A DNA stretch of 35,554 nucleotides, taken from positions 1 to 35,554 of the forward strand of contig DCHH01000095.1 in NCBI GenBank assembly GCA_002315625.1, in the 5' to 3' direction. Positions 8,451 to 18,125 of this stretch are shown piece by piece; position 1 is the first letter of the stretch; every line of letters begins with the position of its first letter. This stretch comes from Bacteroidales bacterium UBA1757 (GTDB lineage: Bacteria; Bacteroidota; Bacteroidia; Bacteroidales; UBA1402). Below the pieces are notes generated by a model. It did no database searches and was not told the origin of the DNA. It worked only from the letters and a program-made list of their open reading frames with translations. The position numbers and the translations under genes were made by a program.

Positions 8451-11400
8451 ATGCATACATTGAAAGCTTTCTCAAAGTCGGGTATGGTGCTCGTGGCAAT
8501 GCTGTTGGCGTTTGCCTCCTGCAAGGATACGTACTATTACGACGACAGGGAGCCGGAGTGGCTGGGTTCCAGCATCTACGACTACCTGAAGGAAGACGGA
8601 AACTTCAACTATTTCGTCAGTATCATCGACACCTGCCACTACACGGAGGTGCTGGCCAAGACCGGTAGCAAGACCATGTTCGTCTGTCCGGACTCCGTCT
8701 TCGAGTCGTTCTTCAAGAGCAACAACGAGTGGGGTGTGAAGCGCTTCTCGGACTTCACAGCCACGCAGCTCAAGCAGATTATGGAATATTCCATGGTCAA
8801 TGACGCAAACCTCATCGAGCTGCTTTCGTATGACTACGACTACGTGAAGGGGCAGATTCTCCGCCGCACCACCTCTCTCGACCCTCTCGACCTGCTCGAA
8901 CATGAGTATGTCGGCCAGCCGGAGGAGAAGGTCTTCAGCAAGTATTTCCAACCCTACATCGGCAAGGGAATCTATACTCTAAACGATAATACATCGCCCC
9001 GTCTTGTCCAGTTCTTCCAGGCCCAGATGTCTGAGCAGAACATCACAAACGAGGATTTCTCCATTATCTTCAACGGCCAGCAGCGTCAGACGGACGATGC
9101 CCACCTCTTCGGCAACAAGGTAATCGAGCGTGACATAACCTGCAAGAACGGTTACATCCACGTGCTCAACGGCCTGATGCTCCCGGAGCCCAACATGGCC
9201 CAGTACATCCGTGAGAACAAGGATCTGACCGCCTTCAACGCTCTTCTTGACCGCTATTCGGCCCCCTACTACAATTCCAGCCAGACCACGACCTATCGTG
9301 AGCTGCATCCGGATTTCCCGCTGGGCGACTCCATTTTCGACCGCCGCTACATCGCCAATCTCTCGGCGGCAGGTCAGGTGCTCAAGACCCCGGACGGGCT
9401 GGATGTGAGCGACGATGAACGTCTCCTCTACGACCCGGGCTGGAACGGCTACGACTACAAGGGCTCAGACAAGTACGATATGGGAGCTATGTTTGTTCCT
9501 GATAACCAAGCAATTCACGATTACTTCTATTTGGAGGATGCTTCGGGCAAGAACATCGCCGACGGTAACTTCCTGTGGGAGCGCTACTGGGATTCATATC
9601 ACCATGGTGAGCCGCAGCCCTCAGTTGATGAGGCCTATCATTACTGGGACAGTGTTCCCAACGACATTGCCACCATGTTTGTTAATGCCCACATGCAGTA
9701 TTCGTTCATCAAGTCGCTTCCGAGCCGCTTCGACGGTCTGACCAACGAGGACGGAGACGATATGTTCATGGACAAGAATGACGTCAGGCGGGTCAAGGTG
9801 GGCTCGAACGGAGCAGTCTATGTGACAGACGATGTGTATCCCCCTGTCGATTATGTCTCTGTGATGGCCCCCGTGCTCGTCGGTGAGCATACGAAGGTTT
9901 TCAACTATGCCATCAAGAACATGAGCTTCCGTTACTACCTGCGCTCGATGGAGGCTGCCTACCATCCCGATGTGGTGGCTCCGTTCACCTTCATCGTCCC
10001 CTACGACGAGAATCTCGACAATTTCATCTACCCCGCCGCACAGGGCCACAAGGTGCATGAAATGCTCAAGTTCGGCTACAACGAGACTTTCCAGACGGTC
10101 TATGCAACCCGCTACCGCTACGATGAGAATACCGGCGAAAAGACCTCCCTCTATTCCGAGACGACCGGTGACCCGCTCAATGGCCTGAACCCGATTATCA
10201 CCCAGACGACCGGCGACATCCATTCAGTGGTCAAGACCTACCTCAAGGAAATCATGGACTACCATGTTATTGTGGATTCCATCTATCCCGGCCAGGAGTA
10301 CTACGAGTCGAAGGGAAAAGGCTTTATCCGCGTGAAATTTGCCGACCCGTCAAAGCCTGAGACTGCACAGTTCTACGGCGGCGGCAACATGGAGCAGAAC
10401 AAAAAGTGGGGCGCCACGAAGCAGTGGGACGACGAGAAGTATCGCGTCAACACCCTCGACCGCAAGGAGTTCCGCAACGGTGTGACCTATATCGTCGATA
10501 AGATGTTGCAGCAGCCCCTTTCGTCAGTCTATTCCACCTTGGCAGCCAACAGCGAGCTGAACACATTCTTCAAGGCTCTGCGCGAAGTGCCCGATGCCGA
10601 CTACGAGTTCTTCTCGAACGTCAGCAAGTATCCCGGTATCACCATGAACATAGGCTTCTTCAAGGGTTACCACTATACAATCTATGCCCTGAACAACCAG
10701 GCTATGGAGCAGGCCCGTCAGGACGGACTTCCCACCTGGTCGCAGGTTCAGACTCTGCTTGCCTCGAAGAAGCGTGAGGAGCGCACCAAGGGCGAGTACA
10801 TGATGCAGAAGATAGTCAGTTTCCTCCGCTACCATTTCCAGGACAATTCTATTTACATCAAGGGATACTACGTCAACAACAAGCGCTGTGAGACGGCTGT
10901 AAAGAACGACCGGACCGGTAAGTTTATCTCGGTCTGGGCTACCCAGGACGGCAGCAATATCCAGATTGTCCCGACCGTTGTCTCGGCTACGGGTGTTGAG
11001 ACCCACAACTACGCCGAACAGGTGAACGTCACGACCGACGGCCTCTACAATCTTATGGCCCGCGACCATTTCTTCTATCAGGCCAACAGCGATGCTACCA
11101 AGGCGGTCGGTACCATCAGTGACTACTCGGCCCGCACCGTCATCCATGAGCTGACACACTATCTCCACTATATCAAGGCCCCTGAGACGGTCCTCAACAA
11201 CTACGAGTTCAAGAAGGCCACCTCCTCGGTCAATATCTCCATGGATGTTACCGACAACGGTGACGGAGTGGTGTTTGACGGAGGTGTCATAACCCGCCGC
11301 GGTCTATGCTGGAGCTACAGTCCCACGCCGACTATATATGATAATGTAATCGATGTGGAGACAACTTCCGACGTCCTTGTGGGCCAGACGGTCTCCATTA

Positions 11401-11555
11401 CCGACAATTCCGGTAAGCCTGTCTATATCCGCTCGTTTGCCGTCAGCAAGTATGATGATTCGGGAAAAGTTGCTGCCGACCCGTCGAAGGCCATGGTCAG
11501 CTACAGCGACAATGAATATTGTCTCAATATTACAGAAGGTAAAACTGCAGAGTGA
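8451..11555 (+). CDS. Surface lipoprotein with about four fasciclin (FAS1) domains
   Basis: A 1034-residue predicted lipoprotein. The signal peptide ends at Cys24 (LLAFASCKD). FAS1-like units appear at roughly 36-245 (TMFVCPDSVF, then GYIHVLNGLMLP), 245-480 (AMFVPDNQAI), 480-685 (FTFIVPYDEN, then GVTYIVDKML) and 685-910 (YTIYALNNQAM, then RTVIHELTHYLH). The boundaries are approximate. The C-terminal part (about 918-1034, with RRGLCWSYSPTPT and VYIRSFAV) resembles Bacteroidota fibronectin-III-like domains. FAS1 domains usually mediate adhesion or binding, and no catalytic function is evident. It opens a six-gene unit; the SusC-like gene begins 8 bases after its stop. It may be an accessory binding protein for that transporter. 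The ligand is unknown. Confidence 0.8.
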   Translation: MHTLKAFSKSGMVLVAMLLAFASCKDTYYYDDREPEWLGSSIYDYLKEDGNFNYFVSIIDTCHYTEVLAKTGSKTMFVCPDSVFESFFKSNNEWGVKRFSDFTATQLKQIMEYSMVNDANLIELLSYDYDYVKGQILRRTTSLDPLDLLEHEYVGQPEEKVFSKYFQPYIGKGIYTLNDNTSPRLVQFFQAQMSEQNITNEDFSIIFNGQQRQTDDAHLFGNKVIERDITCKNGYIHVLNGLMLPEPNMAQYIRENKDLTAFNALLDRYSAPYYNSSQTTTYRELHPDFPLGDSIFDRRYIANLSAAGQVLKTPDGLDVSDDERLLYDPGWNGYDYKGSDKYDMGAMFVPDNQAIHDYFYLEDASGKNIADGNFLWERYWDSYHHGEPQPSVDEAYHYWDSVPNDIATMFVNAHMQYSFIKSLPSRFDGLTNEDGDDMFMDKNDVRRVKVGSNGAVYVTDDVYPPVDYVSVMAPVLVGEHTKVFNYAIKNMSFRYYLRSMEAAYHPDVVAPFTFIVPYDENLDNFIYPAAQGHKVHEMLKFGYNETFQTVYATRYRYDENTGEKTSLYSETTGDPLNGLNPIITQTTGDIHSVVKTYLKEIMDYHVIVDSIYPGQEYYESKGKGFIRVKFADPSKPETAQFYGGGNMEQNKKWGATKQWDDEKYRVNTLDRKEFRNGVTYIVDKMLQQPLSSVYSTLAANSELNTFFKALREVPDADYEFFSNVSKYPGITMNIGFFKGYHYTIYALNNQAMEQARQDGLPTWSQVQTLLASKKREERTKGEYMMQKIVSFLRYHFQDNSIYIKGYYVNNKRCETAVKNDRTGKFISVWATQDGSNIQIVPTVVSATGVETHNYAEQVNVTTDGLYNLMARDHFFYQANSDATKAVGTISDYSARTVIHELTHYLHYIKAPETVLNNYEFKKATSSVNISMDVTDNGDGVVFDGGVITRRGLCWSYSPTPTIYDNVIDVETTSDVLVGQTVSITDNSGKPVYIRSFAVSKYDDSGKVAADPSKAMVSYSDNEYCLNITEGKTAE

Positions 11556-11563
11556 TTGCTATT

Positions 11564-14500
11564 ATGAAGAATATTATCCGCATTGCTTGTTTCCTGGCCC
11601 TGACGATGGTCGTAGCCATGCCGTCCGAGGCTCAGCAGCAGAATTCCAATATTGTCCGTGGTACTGTCATTGCAGCCACTGACGGTGAGCCGCTTATCTC
11701 AGTGTCTGTCACCGAGATAGACCCCAGCAACCGTATCGTCGGAGTCACTATCACGAACTACGATGGTGAGTATGTTCTCCAGATTAGCAGCCCGGGCAAC
11801 AAGCTCCGCTTCAAGTATCTCGGCTTCGAGACCAAGGATGTTGAAATCGGGAACAAACGGGTCATCAATGTCTCTCTGGATGAGCAGACGGTCAATCTGA
11901 CCGAAGCAACAGTCACGGCCAGGGCCATGCAGTCCGACGGCCGCTTCAACATTCCTCAGCGTGAGGTCTCAACGGCCATGCAGAAAATCAGCACCGAGGA
12001 GTTCGACGGTATTCAGGTAAGTTCAATCGATGATGCTCTGCAGGGCCGTATCGCCGGTCTGGACATTGTCAACGTGTCGGGTGAGCCTGGTGCCGGTATG
12101 TCGATGCGTATCCGTGGTACCACCTCCATCAACGGTTCGTCAGAACCCCTTATTGTAATAGATGACATTCCGTACGAGACCGAGATTGCTGACGATTTCG
12201 ATTTCGCGACCGCAAACCAGGATGCATACGCCCAGCTTATCAACGTCAACCCTGACGACATCGAGTCCATCACGGTTCTGAAGGATGCTGCCTCGACTGC
12301 AATGTACGGTGCGAAGGGTGCAAGCGGCGTGTTGCTCATAACCACCAAGAAAGGTAAGGCCGGTCCGACCCGCATCGACTATGCGCTGGGTGTGACCGGG
12401 AACAAGCAGCCAAAGGGTATGAATATGCTCAACGGCGACGACTATACCATGCTCATGAAGCAGTCGTACTATCTGCCTCACCTTGACGAGACCGCTTCCA
12501 ATGTCCAGGAGTTCAACTATGACACCAACTTCACCGAATATGAGAACTTCAACAATAACACCGACTGGCGTGAAGAGGTGAGCCAGATTGGCATTTCACA
12601 GGACCACACCCTGACGGTCTCCGGTGGCGGTGACAAGGTGACCTTCCGTGTGTCGGGCGGTTACACCCATGAGTCGGGAACCTGTATCGGACAGGCTCTG
12701 AAGCGTCTTAGCATGCGCGCCAACGTTACATATCGTGTGTCTGACCGAATCACCTTCAGCTCAGACTTCTCATATACCTATTCCGACAACCCCAAGAGCT
12801 ATGAGGACCTGCTGAGCAATGCCTACAAGAAGATGCCGAACCTGACGGTCTATTCGCAGGATGTCTTTGGCAACGAGACCGACAGCTACTACCATATCCG
12901 TGAGGATTCGAAACTGAACGACAGTCAGAAGAAACTCTCCAACCCGGTGGCTGTTGCCGACCTTGCCCGCAACTACAACTACAGTTACCGAACTTCGCCG
13001 GTATTCACCCTTATTTATGAGTTCCTCGACCGTTCCAAGACGGCTGCTTCACTGAAACTCAATGCCAATGTCTCCTTCGACATCAACTCCTCCCAGAAAT
13101 CGACCTACTTCCCGCGTGAGGCATCGAATGCATCGTGGTCAGCGTCAACGGTCAACTTGTCGGAGAGGAGCGAGAGCGAGAGCATGGGTGTCCGCGGTGA
13201 CGTGAAACTGGTTTGGGCCTCGGGCTTTGCCAATGACAACCACAGGGTAACAGCAATGGCCCGCTTCACGATTAACGGAAGTACGAGCGAACAACTGGGT
13301 ATGGGCGTCTATGGCCTTCCTTCTTCCCAGATTACATCTTCGTCTGTCAATGCCTACGTCAATAAGCTGAGCAGCGGTTACAGCGAATCGAAGTCAATTA
13401 ACTACAGTGCTTCTGCCCACTATGCTTACGCCGGACGCTACATTTTCGACCTGACACTGGCCTATGCAGGAAGCACCAAGTTCGGTCCCAACTACCGATT
13501 CGGTCTGTTCCCCGGTATTTCCGCTTCCTGGATTATCAGTGACGAGACGTTCTTCGACCCAATCCGCAATGTGGTCTCAATGCTGAAACCGCGTGTGAGC
13601 TGGGGTCTGACCGGTAAGGAGCCTTCGGAGAACTATCTGTACTACAGCCGCTATGCGCAGTATGACTACGGATATATCGATATGATTGCAATCCATCCCG
13701 TCAACATGCAGCTCTCCAACCTCAAGTGGGAGAATACAACTCAGCTGAATGGCGGTCTGGATCTGGAGTTCTTCGACGGAAAGTACTCGCTCAGTTTCGA
13801 CTATTATTACAAGAATACGACCGACCTGTTGTTCAAGAATCTGGGTATCTCAAGTTCGTCGGGCTTCTCGGCCCTGACCAACCGTAACAACGGTGCTATG
13901 AGCAACCGGGGCTGGGAACTTAACATCCACCTCAACGAACTGGTCAAGGTGAACAAGTTCCGCATCGATGCAAACTTCAACTTTTCGAACAACAAGAACC
14001 AGATTGACGAGTTGAGCGAAGACGTGCTTGCCCGCTACAATCCTGAGTATGACTATGCAAACGGAACCTATCTGACCCGTATCCAGATCGGTAACTCGGT
14101 AGGTTCGATTTATGGTTTCAAGTATCTCGGTGTCTATGAGTACGGAGAGTATGACCCTGAGCATCCCGACCGTACCTGCCCGATTGCCCGCGATGCGAAC
14201 GGCAATGCAATTCTCGATGCAAACGGCAAGACAAAGCCGATGTACTTCGCCTACGGCAAGAGTAACGCATACGAGTTCAAGGCCGGTGATGCCATGTACG
14301 AGGACATCAACCACGACGGTACGATTGACGAACTCGATATCGTCTATCTCGGTAACTCCCTGCCGAAGGTGAACGGCGGTTTCGGTATCACATTCCGCTA
14401 CGGACAGTTCTCGCTGCAGACATTCTTCAACTACCGTGTCGGCAACAAGGTCGTGAACGGCGCCAGGATGAATGCCGAGAATATGTACACCAACGACAAC

Positions 14501-14851
14501 CAGAGCGTCGCCGTGAACTGGCGCTGGCGCAAGGAGGGTGACCAGACCGAGATGCCGCGTGCCCTGTATAACTACGGCTACAACTGGCTCGGCAGCGACC
14601 GCTATGTTGAGGACGCCTCATTCCTGAGGTTTAAGTATCTGACCTTCAATTATTCCATTCCAAGGGATATCCTGAAGCCTGCCCACCTGAGCCAGTGCTC
14701 ATTCTATCTTTCTTTCCAGAACGTTGCTACATTCACAAGCTATACGGGCGTGGATCCTGAGGTTAGCACCGGCGGCTATTCGGTGGCTACCGATAATGCC
14801 AAGACCCCGCGTGCCAAGCAGGTTGTGTTCCGTCTGAGACTTGGTTTCTAA
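11564..14851 (+). CDS. SusC/RagA-type TonB-dependent outer-membrane transporter (first copy)
   Basis: A 1095-residue SusC-like transporter that imports a large ligand across the outer membrane with TonB energy. It has a signal peptide (MKNIIRIACFLALTMVVAM, cleaved near AQQQ), then a carboxypeptidase-regulatory-like domain (about 32-110, IVRGTVIAATDGEPL). The plug has the SusC signature (DALQGRIAGLDIV, MRIRGTTSINGS, LKDAASTAMYGAKGASG). A long beta-barrel ends in Phe (VVFRLRLGF), as expected for outer-membrane insertion. I chose ATG 11564; a GTG at 11552 would overlap the previous stop. There is no STN domain, so no direct link to an anti-sigma factor. The SusD-like partner follows after 13 bases. 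Confidence 0.93.
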   Translation: MKNIIRIACFLALTMVVAMPSEAQQQNSNIVRGTVIAATDGEPLISVSVTEIDPSNRIVGVTITNYDGEYVLQISSPGNKLRFKYLGFETKDVEIGNKRVINVSLDEQTVNLTEATVTARAMQSDGRFNIPQREVSTAMQKISTEEFDGIQVSSIDDALQGRIAGLDIVNVSGEPGAGMSMRIRGTTSINGSSEPLIVIDDIPYETEIADDFDFATANQDAYAQLINVNPDDIESITVLKDAASTAMYGAKGASGVLLITTKKGKAGPTRIDYALGVTGNKQPKGMNMLNGDDYTMLMKQSYYLPHLDETASNVQEFNYDTNFTEYENFNNNTDWREEVSQIGISQDHTLTVSGGGDKVTFRVSGGYTHESGTCIGQALKRLSMRANVTYRVSDRITFSSDFSYTYSDNPKSYEDLLSNAYKKMPNLTVYSQDVFGNETDSYYHIREDSKLNDSQKKLSNPVAVADLARNYNYSYRTSPVFTLIYEFLDRSKTAASLKLNANVSFDINSSQKSTYFPREASNASWSASTVNLSERSESESMGVRGDVKLVWASGFANDNHRVTAMARFTINGSTSEQLGMGVYGLPSSQITSSSVNAYVNKLSSGYSESKSINYSASAHYAYAGRYIFDLTLAYAGSTKFGPNYRFGLFPGISASWIISDETFFDPIRNVVSMLKPRVSWGLTGKEPSENYLYYSRYAQYDYGYIDMIAIHPVNMQLSNLKWENTTQLNGGLDLEFFDGKYSLSFDYYYKNTTDLLFKNLGISSSSGFSALTNRNNGAMSNRGWELNIHLNELVKVNKFRIDANFNFSNNKNQIDELSEDVLARYNPEYDYANGTYLTRIQIGNSVGSIYGFKYLGVYEYGEYDPEHPDRTCPIARDANGNAILDANGKTKPMYFAYGKSNAYEFKAGDAMYEDINHDGTIDELDIVYLGNSLPKVNGGFGITFRYGQFSLQTFFNYRVGNKVVNGARMNAENMYTNDNQSVAVNWRWRKEGDQTEMPRALYNYGYNWLGSDRYVEDASFLRFKYLTFNYSIPRDILKPAHLSQCSFYLSFQNVATFTSYTGVDPEVSTGGYSVATDNAKTPRAKQVVFRLRLGF

Positions 14852-14864
14852 AAGATTTGCAGCT

Positions 14865-16454
14865 ATGAAAATGATATTCAATAAGTTCAGAGTATTTGTA
14901 GCCGCCCTTGTGCTGGCCGGCTGTATGGTGTCTTGCGACTGGTTGCAGACCTATCCCGAGGGTGAGACCCTTCTTGAGGACTTCTGGAAGAGCGAGTCGG
15001 ATGTAGAGTCGATGGTGGCAGCATGCTACCGCTCGATGCTTGAGTCGAGCTTCATGAGCTCTGTCATTCAGTGGGGAGAACTTCGCAGTGACAATGTCAT
15101 GAGCGACGGAACCAAAGCATCGACCGACCAGAAAGACATTCAGGAAATGAACATCCTTCCCTCAAACGGTCTGGCTGACTGGTCAACATTCTATGTCACA
15201 ATCAACTACTGTAACACGGTTCTCCATTATGCTCCGGGGGTCTGCGATATAGACAAGAACTTCTCGGAAAGCCGTATGAAGGCCCTTTGTGCTGAGGTTC
15301 TGGCCATACGTGCCCTCTGCTATTTATATCTGGTCCGCACTTTCGGCGATGTGCCTCTTCAACTGGAACCCACAATTGACGATTCAAAGGGATTTGACAT
15401 TGCAAAGACTCCGGGAAGCACCGTCCTTGACTCGATGATTGTCTCACTGAAGGAGGCCAAGGCATACGCACAGAGCTCATTCGGCTCCTCCAACTACCGC
15501 TACAACAAGGGACGTTTTACCCAGCAGTCAATTCGTACTCTTCTGGCCGACATCTATCTCTGGCAAGGATATTACGCTGAGTGCGAGGCAGAGTGCAACG
15601 AGTTTATCAACATTAACGATGCCCTGGCCGATCCCACCCAAAAGCAATCTTCAGGGAGCAGCTCTTCGCTCTACTATCAGCTTGTCGATGCCGACTATAT
15701 GCTGTCGGAGGTGTTCTACAGCGGAAATTCATCTGAAAGCATCTTCGAGTTGCAATTTAACAGGGATCAGGTTGCAAACAAGGCCGTTACTTCCCTCTAT
15801 GGAGATACCAAGACTCTGGGTCAGATGTATGTGAATACAACAGATCTCTCGATGCACTTTGGCATGAGTGATGTCCGCTACACTTATTTCGTGGGCTCGA
15901 CCGGTACAGATGAACCCCAGGCGGAAAAATATGTGGCCAGCTCTTTCTACCTCTCTCCCCAGACTGGCAACTATAGCTTCAACAGGGTCACTTCGCCCAT
16001 CTATACCGACTGGATTTTCTATCGTCTGCCCGAGGTCTATCTTATGAAGGCTGAGGCTATTGTCGAGCAGTCGGGCGATGAGGACATGACCCGTTTCGAG
16101 CAGGCAATGAAGTGCATCAACGTCTCTTACCTGCGTTCGAATCCTCATGCCGACTCGCTGAGAGCCCGTTCATATCCTTCAAAGAGCCAGATGCGTGAGC
16201 TGGTGCTGGATGAGCGTCAGCGTGAGTTCATGTTTGAGGGCAAGCGCTGGTTCGACATAATCCGACAGGCCAGGAAAGACGGAAACACCAATACGGTGAT
16301 GCAGTATTTCTCGAAGTACTCCTCGCTGGGTCAGAACAAGCTCAAGGACATTAACGCCCTGTACATGCCTATCAGCAAGAGCGAGATGGAAAGCAACCAG
16401 CTGATGGAGCAGAATCCGTTCTACCGTACCGACGAAACAGTTACGGCTAATTGA
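14865..16454 (+). CDS. SusD/RagB-type surface lipoprotein (first copy)
   Basis: A 529-residue SusD-like lipoprotein, the lid that delivers ligand to the SusC-type barrel encoded just upstream. The signal peptide ends in LVLAGC or a few residues later in MVSCD, so the lipidated cysteine is uncertain. The C-terminal half has the family hallmarks: RLPEVYLMKAEA, then ELVLDERQREFMFEGKRWFD followed by IIRQAR. TPR-like helices form the middle. I chose ATG 14865 over a TTG at 14841 that overlaps the susC stop, because the later start gives a normal signal peptide. Seven bases separate it from the next gene. Confidence 0.93.
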   Translation: MKMIFNKFRVFVAALVLAGCMVSCDWLQTYPEGETLLEDFWKSESDVESMVAACYRSMLESSFMSSVIQWGELRSDNVMSDGTKASTDQKDIQEMNILPSNGLADWSTFYVTINYCNTVLHYAPGVCDIDKNFSESRMKALCAEVLAIRALCYLYLVRTFGDVPLQLEPTIDDSKGFDIAKTPGSTVLDSMIVSLKEAKAYAQSSFGSSNYRYNKGRFTQQSIRTLLADIYLWQGYYAECEAECNEFININDALADPTQKQSSGSSSSLYYQLVDADYMLSEVFYSGNSSESIFELQFNRDQVANKAVTSLYGDTKTLGQMYVNTTDLSMHFGMSDVRYTYFVGSTGTDEPQAEKYVASSFYLSPQTGNYSFNRVTSPIYTDWIFYRLPEVYLMKAEAIVEQSGDEDMTRFEQAMKCINVSYLRSNPHADSLRARSYPSKSQMRELVLDERQREFMFEGKRWFDIIRQARKDGNTNTVMQYFSKYSSLGQNKLKDINALYMPISKSEMESNQLMEQNPFYRTDETVTAN

Positions 16455-16461
16455 GCCATCT

Positions 16462-18117
16462 ATGAATAAGAATAAAATTCAACACTATATGAAGAAACTC
16501 ATCAAAGCATTGCCTCTCCTGCTCATGATTGTGGGCGGGGCAGCCTGCACCCAGCCTTCCTGGGATGAGCACTACGGTTCCCACGTCGATAGGATACTCG
16601 ACGAGAACCTGATGCAGGCCATGCAGGAACATTCATCCGAGCTGAGTATTTTCCTCTCCATGCTCCACCAGACCGGCTACGACACGCTGCTTACCCAGTC
16701 GCAGAGCTACACTGTCTGGGCACCGACCGATGCCTATCTCAAGGGTATCGACCTGAAAAACAGCCTGGAGGTGCAGCGGGTTGTGAAGAATCATATTTCC
16801 CGCTTTCCCTATTCGACAAACAAGACACGGATCGGGGCATGCAGCGTTAAGATGCTCGACAAGAAGCGCATCGATTTCTGGAGCACGGGGGAGAGTTCCT
16901 TCTTCGGGCAGCAGCCTGTCAGAATTTCCGACATCACTGTCAACAATGGCATCCTTCACATCCTCGACGGCTATGAGCCATACATAGCCAACATCATGGA
17001 GTTTATGCAATATACCCCCGGCTATGATGCAATCTATGATTTCATCAAGAGCTATGATGAGGATATCTTCATGCAGTCGCTCAGTACGGTAATCGGAGTG
17101 AAGGACGGACAGACCATTTACGACTCAGTGATTTTACATACCAACGTTCTGCTGGACAATATCGGACTTATCAATTCCGAGGAGAGGGTCTATACCATGA
17201 TTATCCCCGACAACTTTGCATGGAGTCTGATGTACGACAGTATCAGTCAGTATTTTGTGCAGAGTCCTCACAACCACGGTGTGACTCAGGAAATGTGCGA
17301 CTCGATACAGGATGCCTACACAAACGCAAGCCTTATCTATAATCTGGTCTTCGAGGGTGATATAACCCCGGCAGAGGTTGCCGATGCCGATTTGCTGTTA
17401 ACCACGACCGGTACCATAATCGATGACCCGAAGGCTTTCTTTGCCGATGAATCGACACCGACTGGCATGATGCAGGATTCTGTAGTGAGCAACGGACGAG
17501 TCTATCTGGCCCCGGAACTTCATCTCTACAGGGAATCCTGGTGCCCGACCTCCCTGGTCGAGACAGAGCAGACCTTCAACCAGGCCACGACTGAGGAGGA
17601 GGAACTGACCCGCTACATCTTTATGCGCGATGCCCGCAATACCCGTTATGAGGACAGTATTTCGGAGAGGAAATATATCGAGGTGCTTCCCCGAACCCTC
17701 TCGCGTCAGCCGCAGGTGACTTTCCGCCTGAATGATCTGCGCAGTGCCGCCTACAATGTCTATGTGGTCTTTGTGCCACCGGTGATTGATTACGAACCGT
17801 CAGACACCGTCGAGCTCTATCCAACCAAGGTGTGGTTCGAGCTTCTGTACATCGACGAGTCCGGAACCTTTACGAGTGAGTATTTCTACGATATGGATTA
17901 CAGGGAAATTAACCCCTACAAGATGGATACGGTGAAGGTTACGTTTGATGACTGGCTCGGGGAAGAGCTTCCCGTGAAGTTCCCGTACAATGATGCCTGC
18001 GATGATGAAGGGGTTGGTACACGCCTTAGAATATACAATGCCGTCGATGCAACCGAGCTGGAGGAATACACCCGTTCGATGCTTATTGACTGCATCATTG
18101 TCGAACCCGTTGATTGA
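16462..18117 (+). CDS. FAS1-domain lipoprotein with unknown C-terminal domain
   Basis: A 551-residue predicted lipoprotein (lipobox VGGAACTQ, Cys29). FAS1-like unit one is at about 38-185 (FLSMLHQTGYDTLL, YTVWAPTDAYL, NNGILHILDGYEPY). A second, more divergent unit is at about 185-365 (IMEFMQYTPGYDAIYDFI, VYTMIIPDNFAW, SNGRVYLAPELH). The last 180 residues (about 370-551) form a beta-rich region with YNVYVVFVPPVIDY that I do not recognise. A start at ATG 16489 would give a shorter signal peptide with Cys20 and is equally possible. It sits between the first SusD and the second SusC, so by position it is the FAS1 partner of the second module. Confidence 0.75.
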   Translation: MNKNKIQHYMKKLIKALPLLLMIVGGAACTQPSWDEHYGSHVDRILDENLMQAMQEHSSELSIFLSMLHQTGYDTLLTQSQSYTVWAPTDAYLKGIDLKNSLEVQRVVKNHISRFPYSTNKTRIGACSVKMLDKKRIDFWSTGESSFFGQQPVRISDITVNNGILHILDGYEPYIANIMEFMQYTPGYDAIYDFIKSYDEDIFMQSLSTVIGVKDGQTIYDSVILHTNVLLDNIGLINSEERVYTMIIPDNFAWSLMYDSISQYFVQSPHNHGVTQEMCDSIQDAYTNASLIYNLVFEGDITPAEVADADLLLTTTGTIIDDPKAFFADESTPTGMMQDSVVSNGRVYLAPELHLYRESWCPTSLVETEQTFNQATTEEEELTRYIFMRDARNTRYEDSISERKYIEVLPRTLSRQPQVTFRLNDLRSAAYNVYVVFVPPVIDYEPSDTVELYPTKVWFELLYIDESGTFTSEYFYDMDYREINPYKMDTVKVTFDDWLGEELPVKFPYNDACDDEGVGTRLRIYNAVDATELEEYTRSMLIDCIIVEPVD

Positions 18118-18125
18118 AACCTTCC

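Noticed and set aside
9621..10223. A 200-codon minus-strand frame within the first FAS1 gene.
   Set aside because: It is a shadow of a convincing lipoprotein gene, with no promoter, domain or signal of its own.
11145..11159. HELTH (residues 899-903) in the first FAS1 protein looks like an HExxH metalloprotease site.
   Set aside because: It falls where FAS1 domains carry a conserved VIH strand near their end, and no third zinc ligand or protease fold is evident.
14300..14338. A DINHDGTID sequence in the first SusC copy resembles a dockerin or EF-hand calcium loop.
   Set aside because: Similar single loops are common in SusC barrels and the second copy has one too (about 20808-20850). A dockerin needs two such units at a protein end.
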